The position numbers were made by a program, and so were the translations under genes. 7,202 bases of DNA from DATFGK01 sp046712825 (GTDB lineage: Bacteria > Actinomycetota > AC-67): contig JBKKCR010000231.1 of the NCBI GenBank assembly GCA_046712825.1, positions 1 through 7,202 on the forward strand, written 5' to 3'. Every line of letters starts with the position of its first letter. The stretch's first letter is position 1. The notes under the pieces were generated by a model. The model did not search any database. It was given only the letters and a program-made list of their open reading frames with translations, and was not told the origin of the DNA. Below are positions 1 through 6,534 of the stretch, in pieces.

Positions 1-693
1 CGCATGGGCATCGTCCCCCAGGAGAACAACCTGGACGAAGAGGTGTCGGTGATCGAGAACCTCCTGATCTATGCGCGCTACTTCGGCATCCGGAAGCCGT
101 CAGCCGAGCCTAGGGCAGACGAGTTGCTCGAGTTCGTGCAGCTCACAGACAAACGCGACTGGAAGATCCCCCGGCTGTCGGGGGGGATGAAGCGCCGGCT
201 GCTTATCGCCCGCGCGTTGATGAACGAGCCGGAGATCCTCATCCTCGACGAGCCGACGACCGGGCTCGACCCACAGGCGCGGCATCTCGTGTGGGAGAAG
301 CTTCGGACCCTCAAGCGCGGCGGCGTGACGCTGATGCTCACGACGCACTACATGGAGGAGGCCGCGCAGTTGTGCGACCGAGTCGTGATCATGCACGAGG
401 GGAAGATCCTCGTGCATGGATCCCCGCGCGAATTGGTCGCGGCGCACACGACGCGGCAGGTCGTGGAGGTGTTCGAGCCGCCCGAAGAGATCCAAGCGTC
501 TCTGAGCTCGTTCGACGGCCTCGCACGGCATGTGGAACGGCTCGCCGACCGCTGGATCTTCTACACGGACGACGGCGACGAGATGCTCGGCAAGGTTCGA
601 ACGCTCGCGATCGATCCCGGGTCGGTTTGGCTTCGGGGCGGCACCCTCGAGGATGTGTTCCTCGCGCTGACCGGGAGGAGGTTGGTCGAATGA
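1..693 (+). CDS. ABC transporter ATP-binding protein, NodI/DrrA-like (5' truncated by window)
   Basis: This is the cytoplasmic ATPase subunit that powers an ABC-2 type exporter. The window opens inside the gene, so the Walker A half is missing and the first visible codon is CGC at 1-3. Counting from the Met at 4, I see the Q-loop (GIVPQENNL, Gln6), the ABC signature LSGGM at 58-62, Walker B ILILDEP at 78-84 with catalytic Glu83, the D-loop TGLD at 86-89 and the switch His115 in TTHYMEEA. After about residue 150 comes the extra C-terminal domain usual in this family, ending in a GGTLEDVFLALTGRRL segment. The TGA stop overlaps the ATG of the downstream permease (ATGA), so the two are translationally coupled. 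The LTTHYMEEAAQLCDR stretch and the partner permease favour the NodI-like branch, where known members export lipo-oligosaccharides. The substrate here is unknown, and a drug or polysaccharide exporter is also possible. Confidence 0.95.
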   Translation, partial: RMGIVPQENNLDEEVSVIENLLIYARYFGIRKPSAEPRADELLEFVQLTDKRDWKIPRLSGGMKRRLLIARALMNEPEILILDEPTTGLDPQARHLVWEKLRTLKRGGVTLMLTTHYMEEAAQLCDRVVIMHEGKILVHGSPRELVAAHTTRQVVEVFEPPEEIQASLSSFDGLARHVERLADRWIFYTDDGDEMLGKVRTLAIDPGSVWLRGGTLEDVFLALTGRRLVE

Positions 694-1493
694 CCGTCGC
701 CACGGAGACCCGGACGCTCACGCGCGCTCCACGGGTTTCGCTCGGCTACGCGTGGGGTTACTGGCTCCGCAACTGGGCGATCTTCAAGCACACCTACCGA
801 CTGAGCCTCCTGGCCTGGTTCATCGAGCCGGTCATCTATCTGGTCGCGATGGGCTTCGGCCTGGGGGAGTATCTGGAACGCGTTCAAGGCGTCGAGTACG
901 TCGATTTCATCGCGCCCGGACTCGTGGCTCTGTCGGTGATGTACGGCGCGACGTTCGAGACCACTTGGAACACGTACTTCAAGATGGAGCGGGCCCGCAT
1001 CTACGATGCGTGCGTCTCCGCGCCGCTCAGCGCCGAGGATGTGGCGCTCGGCGAGTCTCTGTGGGGAGCGACCCGCGCGGCGATCTACGGCGGCGCCTTC
1101 ATCGTTATCGCGCTGCCGTTCGGCGTCTTCCATTCCTGGTGGGGGCTGGCGGCGCCGGTCGCGCTCGGCTTGATCGGGCTGATGTTCGCGATCCTAGGGC
1201 TGTCGTTCACGTACTGGATCTCGGTGGTCGACTACCTCTCGTACTACTGGACGCTCTTCCTCACTCCGATGTTCATGTTCTCCGGCATCTTCTTCCCGCT
1301 CGACCGCCTGCCCGGGTGGGTCCAAGGGCTCTCCTGGTGTATGCCGCTTCGACACGCCGTGGACCTCATGCGCGCGCTGCTGGTCGACGGCGACCCCGGC
1401 GCCGCGGCGGGCGCAGCGGCGTGGATCATCGTGGTGACCGGCGCTCTATTCGTCCTTCCGCTGAACCTGCTCCGGAAGCGTCTCGTTCAATAG
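690..1493 (+). CDS. ABC-2 type transporter permease, NodJ-like
   Basis: This is the membrane partner of the preceding ATPase, 267 aa. The ATG at 690 overlaps the upstream stop and has a strong ribosome site (GGGAGGAGG, 672-680) at good spacing. The frame stays open further upstream, but only antisense to or overlapping the ATPase gene, so I reject a longer start. About six hydrophobic segments lie near residues 38-58, 72-90, 128-148, 154-176, 183-203 and 243-260. Family-type motifs are GLVALSVMYGATFETTW at 77-93, the cytosolic loop with MERAR and PLSAEDVALGES at about 99-123, TPMFMFSGIFFPLDRLP at 192-208, and PLRHAVDLMR at 219-228. These match the NodJ/DrrB class of ABC-2 permeases, which flip amphipathic or lipid-linked molecules across the cytoplasmic membrane. 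Two such permeases normally work with two ATPases. The transported compound is not deducible from sequence. Confidence 0.93.
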   Translation: MTVATETRTLTRAPRVSLGYAWGYWLRNWAIFKHTYRLSLLAWFIEPVIYLVAMGFGLGEYLERVQGVEYVDFIAPGLVALSVMYGATFETTWNTYFKMERARIYDACVSAPLSAEDVALGESLWGATRAAIYGGAFIVIALPFGVFHSWWGLAAPVALGLIGLMFAILGLSFTYWISVVDYLSYYWTLFLTPMFMFSGIFFPLDRLPGWVQGLSWCMPLRHAVDLMRALLVDGDPGAAAGAAAWIIVVTGALFVLPLNLLRKRLVQ

Positions 1494-1515
1494 ATGGAAA
1501 GAACGCGCTGGGTTC

Positions 1516-3048
1516 CTACCCCGTTACGCGAACCGTAACGAGGCCGGCGCCGGTGTTCTCGAGGGTCAGCAGCGGCGCGTTCGCGGCCGACATCACCACG
1601 GCCGGCCCGGAAACGCTCACCGAGTAGGCGCCGCCGTAGTGGCGGGCGACCGGGACGAAGATCTCGGTCGGCGCGCCGATCGCCGGATCGGCCAGGAAGG
1701 TGAGGACGAACTCCTTCGTCTCGAGATCGAACGAGAACGCGGTCGGGGTGCCGGCGACCGCTTGTGGATACGTCCGGATGAGCACGTCGGCCTTCGCCTG
1801 CTTCAGCGACCCGGGCCGGTCGAGATCGTTCGCGAACAACCCTTGGATGCCACCCGTGCCGGTCGTCGTCGGGTCGGACCATTCGCCGTAGTGCCACCAG
1901 TGCCACGACACCATGTACCGGTCGGCGAGCTCCGCCATGCGAGCCACGATCTCGAGGTTGTCGGTCGCTCCGAACTCGGTGAGGAACTCGGCCGAGTCGT
2001 TGCGGATCGCTGCGCTCCGCTCCATCTGGAACACGAGGTCGTTCATGACCGGACACAACGGGTCGTCCCCGTCGTCGAGCTGCGGCACGAGCCCGCCGAC
2101 CAAGCAGTAGGCGTGGAAGCTCAGCCCAAGATTCGCGCCCGGGTCTTTCAACGGCGAGAGCAGCCCCACCGAGTTCACGGTCCCGTTGTTGGTGATCACG
2201 TTCGCGTCCCACCAGATCATCCCCGAGGGATCGACCTCGCGGATCCCTTCGATCACATGCTCGTAGAACGGTTGCAGGAAGAGAACGTCGAACAGCGGGC
2301 ACGACAGCGGATTGGCGCACGTCGCGGTTTGGGTGCCGGGCCACGGCTCGTTGAAGAGCCCGTACCCGAGCAGGTTCGGCTCATCGGCGAACCGCTCCGC
2401 GGTGTGCCTCCAGAAGTCCCGGTACTCGTCCCAGAGCCCGAACTCGTCGAGCCAAAGGTTGTCGAACGCACGCGATGCGGCCGGGGTGAAGTAGTTGCCG
2501 GGGAACCCGCAGCAGTTGGTCGGCGGAACCTCGATCTCCGCGCCCCCCGGTAGGGCGATCGTGTTGTGCGTCGCCCAGTCGGGGAACCCCTCGCCGTCGA
2601 AGCGTTCGTTGTACATGTCTTGGTGCGAGTCGATGACGACGGTGACCCCGTACGAGCCGAGCATGTGGACGAGTTCCTCGATGCGGTCCAGGTAGGCGTC
2701 GTCGAACGTGTCCTCGACCGGCTCCGCTCCGACCCACATGGATCCGAGCCGCACGCTGTTGAGACCGTTCTCCGACAGGAACGCTCCGTCGCGCTCGTCG
2801 AAGAAGCTCTTGTCCGACGGGACGGCGTACGGGGCCGGGTAAACGCTCGACGGCGGATAGTAGGGCGAGCCCTTCCACACCGCGTTCACACCATGGAAGA
2901 AACGAACCCGTCCCTCGCCATCGCGGATGAACGGCGCGTCCGACCGGAACGGCGGGTCGAGCGCGGCCACCGACGCGGTCGATCCGGTGACCAGCACGGC
3001 CGTCAGCCCGAGAGCGATGAGTGGGACGAGCCTCTTGGGAAAGGTCAT
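1516..3048 (-). CDS. Secreted GH5 glycosidase, endoglycoceramidase-like
   Basis: This is probably an exported retaining glycosidase of the endoglycoceramidase branch of family GH5. Characterised Rhodococcus members release the intact glycan from glycosphingolipids. From the ATG at 3048 it is 510 aa. Residues 1-29 form a Sec signal peptide: Lys/Arg start, hydrophobic core at about 7-22, small residues near ASVAA. Visible landmarks are FFHGVNAVWKGSPYYP (50-65), IDSHQDMYNE (139-148), NEP (233-235, Glu234 as acid/base), HAY (312-314), EFG (358-360, Glu358 as nucleophile) and WHWWHYGEW (382-390). A C-terminal beta domain of the GH5 type begins near YPQAVAGTP at about 427. Six cysteines (179, 180, 244, 250, 315, 332) could form disulfides outside the cell. 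An in-frame GTG at 3051 directly abuts the stop of the upstream gene and is an alternative start; the ATG is chosen on codon preference. The enzyme class is well supported, but the true substrate is inferred. A close beta-glucosidase or other glycolipid hydrolase is possible. Confidence 0.93.
   Translation of the reverse strand: MTFPKRLVPLIALGLTAVLVTGSTASVAALDPPFRSDAPFIRDGEGRVRFFHGVNAVWKGSPYYPPSSVYPAPYAVPSDKSFFDERDGAFLSENGLNSVRLGSMWVGAEPVEDTFDDAYLDRIEELVHMLGSYGVTVVIDSHQDMYNERFDGEGFPDWATHNTIALPGGAEIEVPPTNCCGFPGNYFTPAASRAFDNLWLDEFGLWDEYRDFWRHTAERFADEPNLLGYGLFNEPWPGTQTATCANPLSCPLFDVLFLQPFYEHVIEGIREVDPSGMIWWDANVITNNGTVNSVGLLSPLKDPGANLGLSFHAYCLVGGLVPQLDDGDDPLCPVMNDLVFQMERSAAIRNDSAEFLTEFGATDNLEIVARMAELADRYMVSWHWWHYGEWSDPTTTGTGGIQGLFANDLDRPGSLKQAKADVLIRTYPQAVAGTPTAFSFDLETKEFVLTFLADPAIGAPTEIFVPVARHYGGAYSVSVSGPAVVMSAANAPLLTLENTGAGLVTVRVTG
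1522..1540. terminator. Perfect 7-bp hairpin at the convergent junction
   Basis: CGTTACG, a 5-nt loop, then CGTAACG form a perfect 7-bp stem. It lies 28 bp past the permease stop and inside the last codons of the converging glycosidase gene. There is no T-run, so a classical intrinsic terminator is not shown. It could slow polymerase from the left, or be a coincidence of the coding sequence. Confidence 0.35.
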
Positions 3049-3051
3049 CAC

Positions 3052-3924
3052 TCACGTCCGCAGTGGGTGCGCGGGGTCCATCCGCCCGAGCGGCGACGGT
3101 ACTCCCCGGCGCTCCAGGACGCGGATCGCGAGCGGCTCCAACAGAGCCACGAGCTCTTCAGCCCTGTCCGACCCGAGTGCGACGAACGGAGCGACGGCCG
3201 TACGGTCCGTGTCGTGCTCGAGCATGCCGCGGAACTTCCCGCCCGCGTCGGTGAGCATCCCGTCCGCGTCGATGAAGTGACGCTCCCGGAGCGTTTCCTC
3301 CGCGCGCCGGAGCGACGGCTCGTCCCACGCGCGCGTCATGAAGAACGCCTCGCGCCGGCGATCCGTGAGCCCGATGTACCCGCAATGGAGATAGAGGGCT
3401 TCGACCGGGCCGACGCCGTGGCCGACCAGGACGGCGACGTGGCCGTCGCCGCGGAACTCGCGGAGCACGTTCGCCGCATAGAACATGGCGGCCAGTGGGT
3501 CCTCCGGCCACGGCTTGGCGGCGTGCGGCGCGGCGATCGGACGGCCCTCGGGCGGACAGGCCTCGACCGCCGGACGGAACAGCTCGAGGGCGCGCGTGAG
3601 GTCGGGGAGCTCGTCGCCCTCGGCCAACAGCCGCCGAAGCGTGCGCTCGGCACCCCGCAACCGGGCCGCGTACACGTCCTCCGCGGGCGCGATCGACCAG
3701 TCCACACTCTTTCGGACGAGCTCCGGATTGAAGTTGTAGAAGGTGGCGGCGACCAGATCGGAGGACACTTCGCCCATCGCCGCCGATCGGGAGCAGAAAT
3801 ATGCGGTCCAGCCATCCACGAGGCCGAGTTTCCCGTACTCCTCGAAGGCGTCCGCGCTGAAGAAGTTCATCGAGACCAGGGGCTCGAGCACCGAGAGGAA
3901 GCGCCGGGCGTACGGGGTGGTCAT
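3052..3924 (-). CDS. SCO6745-family protein, winged-helix-like C-terminus
   Basis: This protein is 290 aa and cytoplasmic, with no signal peptide or membrane segment. It resembles the actinobacterial SCO6745 family. The N-terminal region has LEPLVSMNFFS (13-23) and the family-like block YFCSRSAAMGEV (42-53) followed by LVAATFYNFNPELVRKS (57-73). The C-terminal part, about 200-270, reads like a MarR-type winged helix: WDEPSLRRAEETLRERHFID, then a GMLTDAG wing and a helical tail with ALGSDRAEELVALLEPLA. The frame is open up to 4104, but the first 60 codons are Pro/Arg/His-rich and unlike the family. MTTPYARRF at 3924 is therefore the better start, backed by a promoter-like box just upstream. 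No clear ribosome site precedes it, so the transcript may be leaderless. Its stop touches the glycosidase start, making one operon in which it may act as regulator or accessory. The biochemical function of this family is poorly defined, so a DNA-binding role is inference. Confidence 0.87.
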   Translation of the reverse strand: MTTPYARRFLSVLEPLVSMNFFSADAFEEYGKLGLVDGWTAYFCSRSAAMGEVSSDLVAATFYNFNPELVRKSVDWSIAPAEDVYAARLRGAERTLRRLLAEGDELPDLTRALELFRPAVEACPPEGRPIAAPHAAKPWPEDPLAAMFYAANVLREFRGDGHVAVLVGHGVGPVEALYLHCGYIGLTDRRREAFFMTRAWDEPSLRRAEETLRERHFIDADGMLTDAGGKFRGMLEHDTDRTAVAPFVALGSDRAEELVALLEPLAIRVLERRGVPSPLGRMDPAHPLRT

Positions 3925-3931
3925 GCGAAGG

Positions 3932-3937
3932 ACGATA
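3932..3937 (-). promoter_or_regulatory. Candidate -10 box for the SCO6745-glycosidase operon
   Basis: On the minus strand TATCGT (TAnnnT pattern) ends 7 nt before the ATG at 3924. Initiation 7 nt downstream of the box would start the mRNA at or within a base or two of the ATG, giving a leaderless transcript. This agrees with the absence of a Shine-Dalgarno sequence. A weak TTGGCC lies 19 nt further upstream as a poor -35. This is inference from spacing only. Confidence 0.45.
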
Positions 3938-4037
3938 GCGGACGAACCGGGCGCCGGGCCAAGAACCGGCCACGCTGGAAGAAATCCCAGGTCGCCGGCG
4001 TTGGAACCGTTGCGCGGTGTTACCCGGCGCCTCAGGT

Positions 4038-4045
4038 GGGAAGGA
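4038..4045 (+). promoter_or_regulatory. Ribosome binding site deciding the WhiB start
   Basis: GGGAAGGA contains AAGGA at 4041-4045, 8 nt before the ATG at 4054, which is ideal spacing. The earlier in-frame ATG at 4045 overlaps this site and would rely on the weaker GTGGG further upstream. The second ATG is therefore preferred. Confidence 0.6.
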
Positions 4046-4053
4046 TGGCTTGG

Positions 4054-4341
4054 ATGGGGAGGATCGTGCAGACCGAACGGATCGCGACGGACTACTCCTG
4101 GCAAGAGCGTGGCTCGTGCCGAGGAGTCGACTCTGAGCTGTTCTTCCCGGCCTCCGAGGACGAGGCTATCCCGGGAAAGGCGATCTGCACGACGTGCCCC
4201 GTCCGGCTCGCATGCCTGGCTTTCGCCCTCGAGCGTAATGAGCGCTTCGGCATCTGGGGTGGTCTGACCGAGCGCGAACGCGGCCGGCTCTCCCCCACCG
4301 CCCGCGAGCAGATCGCCCGCGAAGCCTCCGCCGCGGCTTAG
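4054..4341 (+). CDS. WhiB-family iron-sulfur transcriptional regulator
   Basis: This is a 95-aa WhiB-like protein. These proteins bind a [4Fe-4S] cluster through four cysteines and regulate transcription, often by contacting the primary sigma factor. The four cysteines are present at 22, 45, 48 and 54 (C-X22-C-X2-C-X5-C), followed by the tryptophan-turn motif GIWGG at 66-70 and a TERERGR segment. WQERGSC near the N-terminus and FFPA after it resemble the WhiB2/WhiB1-type proteins. The C-terminal tail is short and has no AT-hook of the WhiB7 kind. The gene diverges from the SCO6745-glycosidase operon and lies 19 bp before the flavoprotein gene on the same strand, so it could control either neighbour or itself. 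The ATG at 4045 (98 aa) is the alternative start. The open frame far upstream is antisense to other genes and not part of this protein. Membership of the family is near certain, but the regulatory targets are unknown. Confidence 0.96.
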   Translation: MGRIVQTERIATDYSWQERGSCRGVDSELFFPASEDEAIPGKAICTTCPVRLACLAFALERNERFGIWGGLTERERGRLSPTAREQIAREASAAA

Positions 4342-4345
4342 CCCC

Positions 4346-4351
4346 TAAACT
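4346..4351 (+). promoter_or_regulatory. Candidate -10 box for a leaderless flavoprotein transcript
   Basis: TAAACT fits TAnnnT and ends 9 nt before the ATG at 4361. The 19-bp gap after the WhiB gene has no Shine-Dalgarno-like purine run, so a transcript starting at or just before the ATG would be leaderless. I see no clear -35. Read-through from the WhiB gene is the alternative. Confidence 0.4.
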
Positions 4352-4360
4352 GACGCCCGC

Positions 4361-5578
4361 ATGAGCGGGCCTATCGTCATCGTCGGAGCGAGCCTGACCG
4401 GAGGCACCGCTGCGGCAACGCTCCGGGAGCAAGGCTTCGAGGGTCCGGTGTATCTGATCGGCGCCGAGCCGAGTCCACCGTACGAACGGCCGCCGCTCTC
4501 GAAGGAGTATCTCCGCGGCGAGAAGCCCTTCGAAAAGTCGCTCGTGCGGCCGGTCGAGTGGTGGGAAGCCAACGGCGTCGAGACGCGCTTCGGCGCGACC
4601 GTCGAGACGGTCGACACCGCTGCTCGCGAGGTCGTCCTCGTCGGCGGCGACCGGATCGGCTACGACAAGGTTCTGATCGCCACCGGCGTCCGCAACCGGA
4701 AGCTCAACGCGCCGGGCGTCGAGCTCGAGGGGGTGCACTCGCTGCGCACCGTCGAGGACTCCGACCGGATGCGGGCCGACGCCGAGCGCTCGAAACGCGC
4801 CGTGGTCGTCGGGATGGGCTTCATCGGCGCAGAAGTCGCCGCATCGCTCCGGACGCTCGGCCTCGACGTGACGGCGGTCGAGCCGACGCCGACGCCGCTC
4901 CATCGCGTACTCGGCTCCGAGGTCGGAGGCGCGATCGGCGCCCTGCACGCGGACCACGGTGTCCACATGCGGTTCGAGGACACCGTGGAAGCCCTCGAGG
5001 GCTCCTCGCGCGTCGAGACGGTCGTGACCAAGGCCGGTCAACGGCTCCCGTGCGACATCGTCGTCGTCGGCGTCGGGGTCGAGCCCGTCACCGATCCCGT
5101 CGCCGGTACCGACATCGAGCTGGACAACGGGATCGCCGTCGACGAGCGCTGCCGCACGAACGTCGAGGGCGTCTACGCGGCAGGCGACATCGCCAATCAC
5201 TACCACCCGCTGTTCGGCCGACGCATGCGCGTGGAGCATTGGCAGAACGCCATGCGTCACGGTGCGCACGCCGCGAAGAGCATGCTGGGATCCGAAGAGC
5301 CGTACACCGAGGTGCACTGGTTCTGGTCCGATCAGTACGACGCGAACATCCAGTACGCCGGCCACCATCGTGAGTGGGACTCGCTCGTGATCCGCGGCTC
5401 GATCCCCGAACGTTCCTTCGTCGCGTTCTACGTCAAAGACGGCCTCGTCGACGGGATCGCCGCGCTCAACCGCGGCAAGGAGCTTCGGCGCGCGATGGGC
5501 ATCATCAAGGCCCGGCGTCCGGTGGACGAAGCGTCGCTCCGCGACGAATCGGTCGACCTCAAGACGCTCGGCGCCTAG
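4361..5578 (+). CDS. FAD/NAD-dependent ferredoxin or rubredoxin reductase
   Basis: This is a 405-aa flavoprotein of the class that passes electrons from NAD(P)H through FAD to a ferredoxin or rubredoxin, often feeding a P450 or dioxygenase. The order of motifs is canonical: an FAD-binding dinucleotide fold at 5-35 with GASLTGG at 9-15, PPLSK at 44-48, ATG at 107-109, an NAD(P) fold with GMGFIGAE at 151-158, and the second FAD motif YAAGDIA at 272-278. After these come EHWQNAMRHG (292-301) and a C-terminal reductase domain from about 320 with FWSDQYDANIQYAG (321-334). The acidic end of the second fold, AVEPTPTPL, suggests NADH rather than NADPH (inference). The usual GxGxxG glycines vary slightly (GASLTG, GMGFIG), as is common in this family. 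No partner ferredoxin, P450 or oxygenase is encoded nearby, so its acceptor is unknown. It converges on the next gene, with the two stop codons overlapping. Confidence 0.95.
   Translation: MSGPIVIVGASLTGGTAAATLREQGFEGPVYLIGAEPSPPYERPPLSKEYLRGEKPFEKSLVRPVEWWEANGVETRFGATVETVDTAAREVVLVGGDRIGYDKVLIATGVRNRKLNAPGVELEGVHSLRTVEDSDRMRADAERSKRAVVVGMGFIGAEVAASLRTLGLDVTAVEPTPTPLHRVLGSEVGGAIGALHADHGVHMRFEDTVEALEGSSRVETVVTKAGQRLPCDIVVVGVGVEPVTDPVAGTDIELDNGIAVDERCRTNVEGVYAAGDIANHYHPLFGRRMRVEHWQNAMRHGAHAAKSMLGSEEPYTEVHWFWSDQYDANIQYAGHHREWDSLVIRGSIPERSFVAFYVKDGLVDGIAALNRGKELRRAMGIIKARRPVDEASLRDESVDLKTLGA
5575..5578. other. CTAG palindrome forming both convergent stop codons
   Basis: The plus-strand flavoprotein ends with TAG at 5576-5578 and the minus-strand secreted protein ends with TAG read from 5577 to 5575. 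The two genes therefore overlap by 4 bp at one CTAG. No transcription terminator can lie between them, so each transcript must end inside, or antisense to, its neighbour. Confidence 0.9.
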
Positions 5579-6531
5579 AACTCCTTATCAGCCGTTCCGG
5601 TCTCGGTCCTCGCCGTCGTCGTGCACGCGTTCCCGGCGCGGTCTTGCGCGGTCGACGACGGGGTCCAGGTCATGGTGCCCGTGCCGGCCGCGGTCGTCGC
5701 CGCCCCACTCTGCGTTCCGAGCGTGAACGTGATCGAGTTGCCAGACAGCACCATGGTCGACGGCGTACCTGTGGCCCCGAACGTGCGGCTATTCGAGGTG
5801 TAGTCGGTGCGGCCCAAGGCGACCGTCCCGAATGGGAGCTGCGTGGTGTTCGTGGAGTTGTAGATCGTGACCGTGTCCGCGGCGGTCACCTGGTTGAGGC
5901 GCACCACGACGTTCTGAGAGGCGCCGGTCCAGCCTGCCAAGATCGAGTTGGGGTCGATCGGCTCGCTGAAGGTGTAGGTGATCGTGTCTCCGATGTCGGC
6001 GCGCCCGACGATCGGTCCGCCGTTCGCCGTTTGGATGTCGAAGGCCGAAGGCACGGTGTTGTCGACGACTACGGAGTAGCCGGTTTGGAGCTGCGAGTTC
6101 CCCGCGACATCGGTCATCGAGATCGTGTAGTTGTAGGTCCCCGCGGGAAGCACCGCGGTTGCCGTGAGCGATGCACTCCGGCGGTTGTAGCTCACCCCCC
6201 CGACGCTGAACGATCCAGACGCCAATGCCACGGCCGTTTGAGCTACGGAGATAGCGGAAACGTCGGCCGTCGCGGTTGAGACGCCGCTCGGGGGGTTCCC
6301 TCCGTCCCCGATGTTCGCGTAGACGTAGTAGGTGCCTCCCTGCTTGATGTAGCCGGGCGAGTAGCCGACGGTCTTCGCTATCACGGACACCGAGGCGGTC
6401 GGCGCCTCCCAGTCAGACTTCGTCGAGAAGCTGTTGCCGCCGACGGGCGCCGACTTCGTCCATACGGCGAACGCCGCTCCGGCGGCAGAGACCACCAGCA
6501 GCAGCGCGAATGGGATGACGGCCCTGCGCAC
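5575..6531 (-). CDS. Secreted Ig-like protein with SipW-dependent-type signal
   Basis: This is a 318-aa exported protein, rich in Thr, Ser, Ala and Gly, that probably works at the cell surface or in the matrix. Residues 1-22 are a signal peptide with a hydrophobic core and AFA just before VWTKSAP. The following VGGNSFST (30-37) matches the pattern seen after the cleavage site in TasA-like and other SipW-dependent proteins (small residues, aromatic, then a xNxF(S/T)x segment). Two beta-rich segments follow. About 45-165 contains DVAGN (141-145) and ends in VVVDNTVPSAFDIQ (154-167). About 168-305 has GDTITYTFSEPIDPNSILAGW (181-201) and DRAGNAC (297-303). Phrases like these are typical of bacterial Ig-like domains. 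The start is GTG at 6531, the only one that keeps the signal peptide, preceded by GGGGGG. It lies 3 nt after the signal-peptidase gene. No catalytic motif or cell-wall anchor is visible, so a structural or adhesive role is inference. Confidence 0.87.
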   Translation of the reverse strand: MRRAVIPFALLLVVSAAGAAFAVWTKSAPVGGNSFSTKSDWEAPTASVSVIAKTVGYSPGYIKQGGTYYVYANIGDGGNPPSGVSTATADVSAISVAQTAVALASGSFSVGGVSYNRRSASLTATAVLPAGTYNYTISMTDVAGNSQLQTGYSVVVDNTVPSAFDIQTANGGPIVGRADIGDTITYTFSEPIDPNSILAGWTGASQNVVVRLNQVTAADTVTIYNSTNTTQLPFGTVALGRTDYTSNSRTFGATGTPSTMVLSGNSITFTLGTQSGAATTAAGTGTMTWTPSSTAQDRAGNACTTTARTETGTADKEF

Positions 6532-6534
6532 CGC

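Larger units (their letters stand above)
3925..4053. other. Divergent intergenic region between the glycosidase operon and the WhiB gene
   Basis: This is the only sizeable spacer, about 130 bp, and must hold the promoters of both the leftward operon and the rightward WhiB gene. Besides the leftward TATCGT box it contains a short inverted repeat, ACCG-N5-CGGT at 4006-4018, next to TTGGAA. It also holds the WhiB ribosome site near its right end. I see no convincing -10 for the rightward transcript and no terminator. Confidence 0.6.

Noticed and set aside
291..689. Upstream extension of the permease frame
   Set aside because: It overlaps the ATPase coding region out of frame. The ATG at 690 has a strong ribosome site and the correct permease N-terminus.
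1639..2553. 304-codon plus-strand open frame opposite the glycosidase
   Set aside because: Its composition is Arg/Val/Glu-rich with no motif, while the opposite strand encodes a clear GH5 enzyme.
4006..4018. ACCG-N5-CGGT inverted repeat upstream of the WhiB gene, as a possible operator
   Set aside because: A 4-bp stem is expected by chance in DNA this GC-rich, and no paired promoter box was found. Mentioned only as content of the spacer.
2566..4053. Very long plus-strand open frame running into the WhiB gene
   Set aside because: It is antisense to two well-supported genes, its translation is Arg/Val/Glu-rich with no family features, and only the last 95 codons look like protein. It is a by-product of high GC content.
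3925..4104. 60-codon N-terminal extension of the SCO6745-family protein
   Set aside because: The extension is Pro/His/Arg-rich and unlike the family, it would overlap the WhiB gene start, and the start at 3924 gives a normal family N-terminus.
4166..5368. 400-codon minus-strand open frame opposite the WhiB and flavoprotein genes
   Set aside because: It mirrors the codon structure of the flavoprotein and shows no signal, domain or ribosome site. Antisense shadow.
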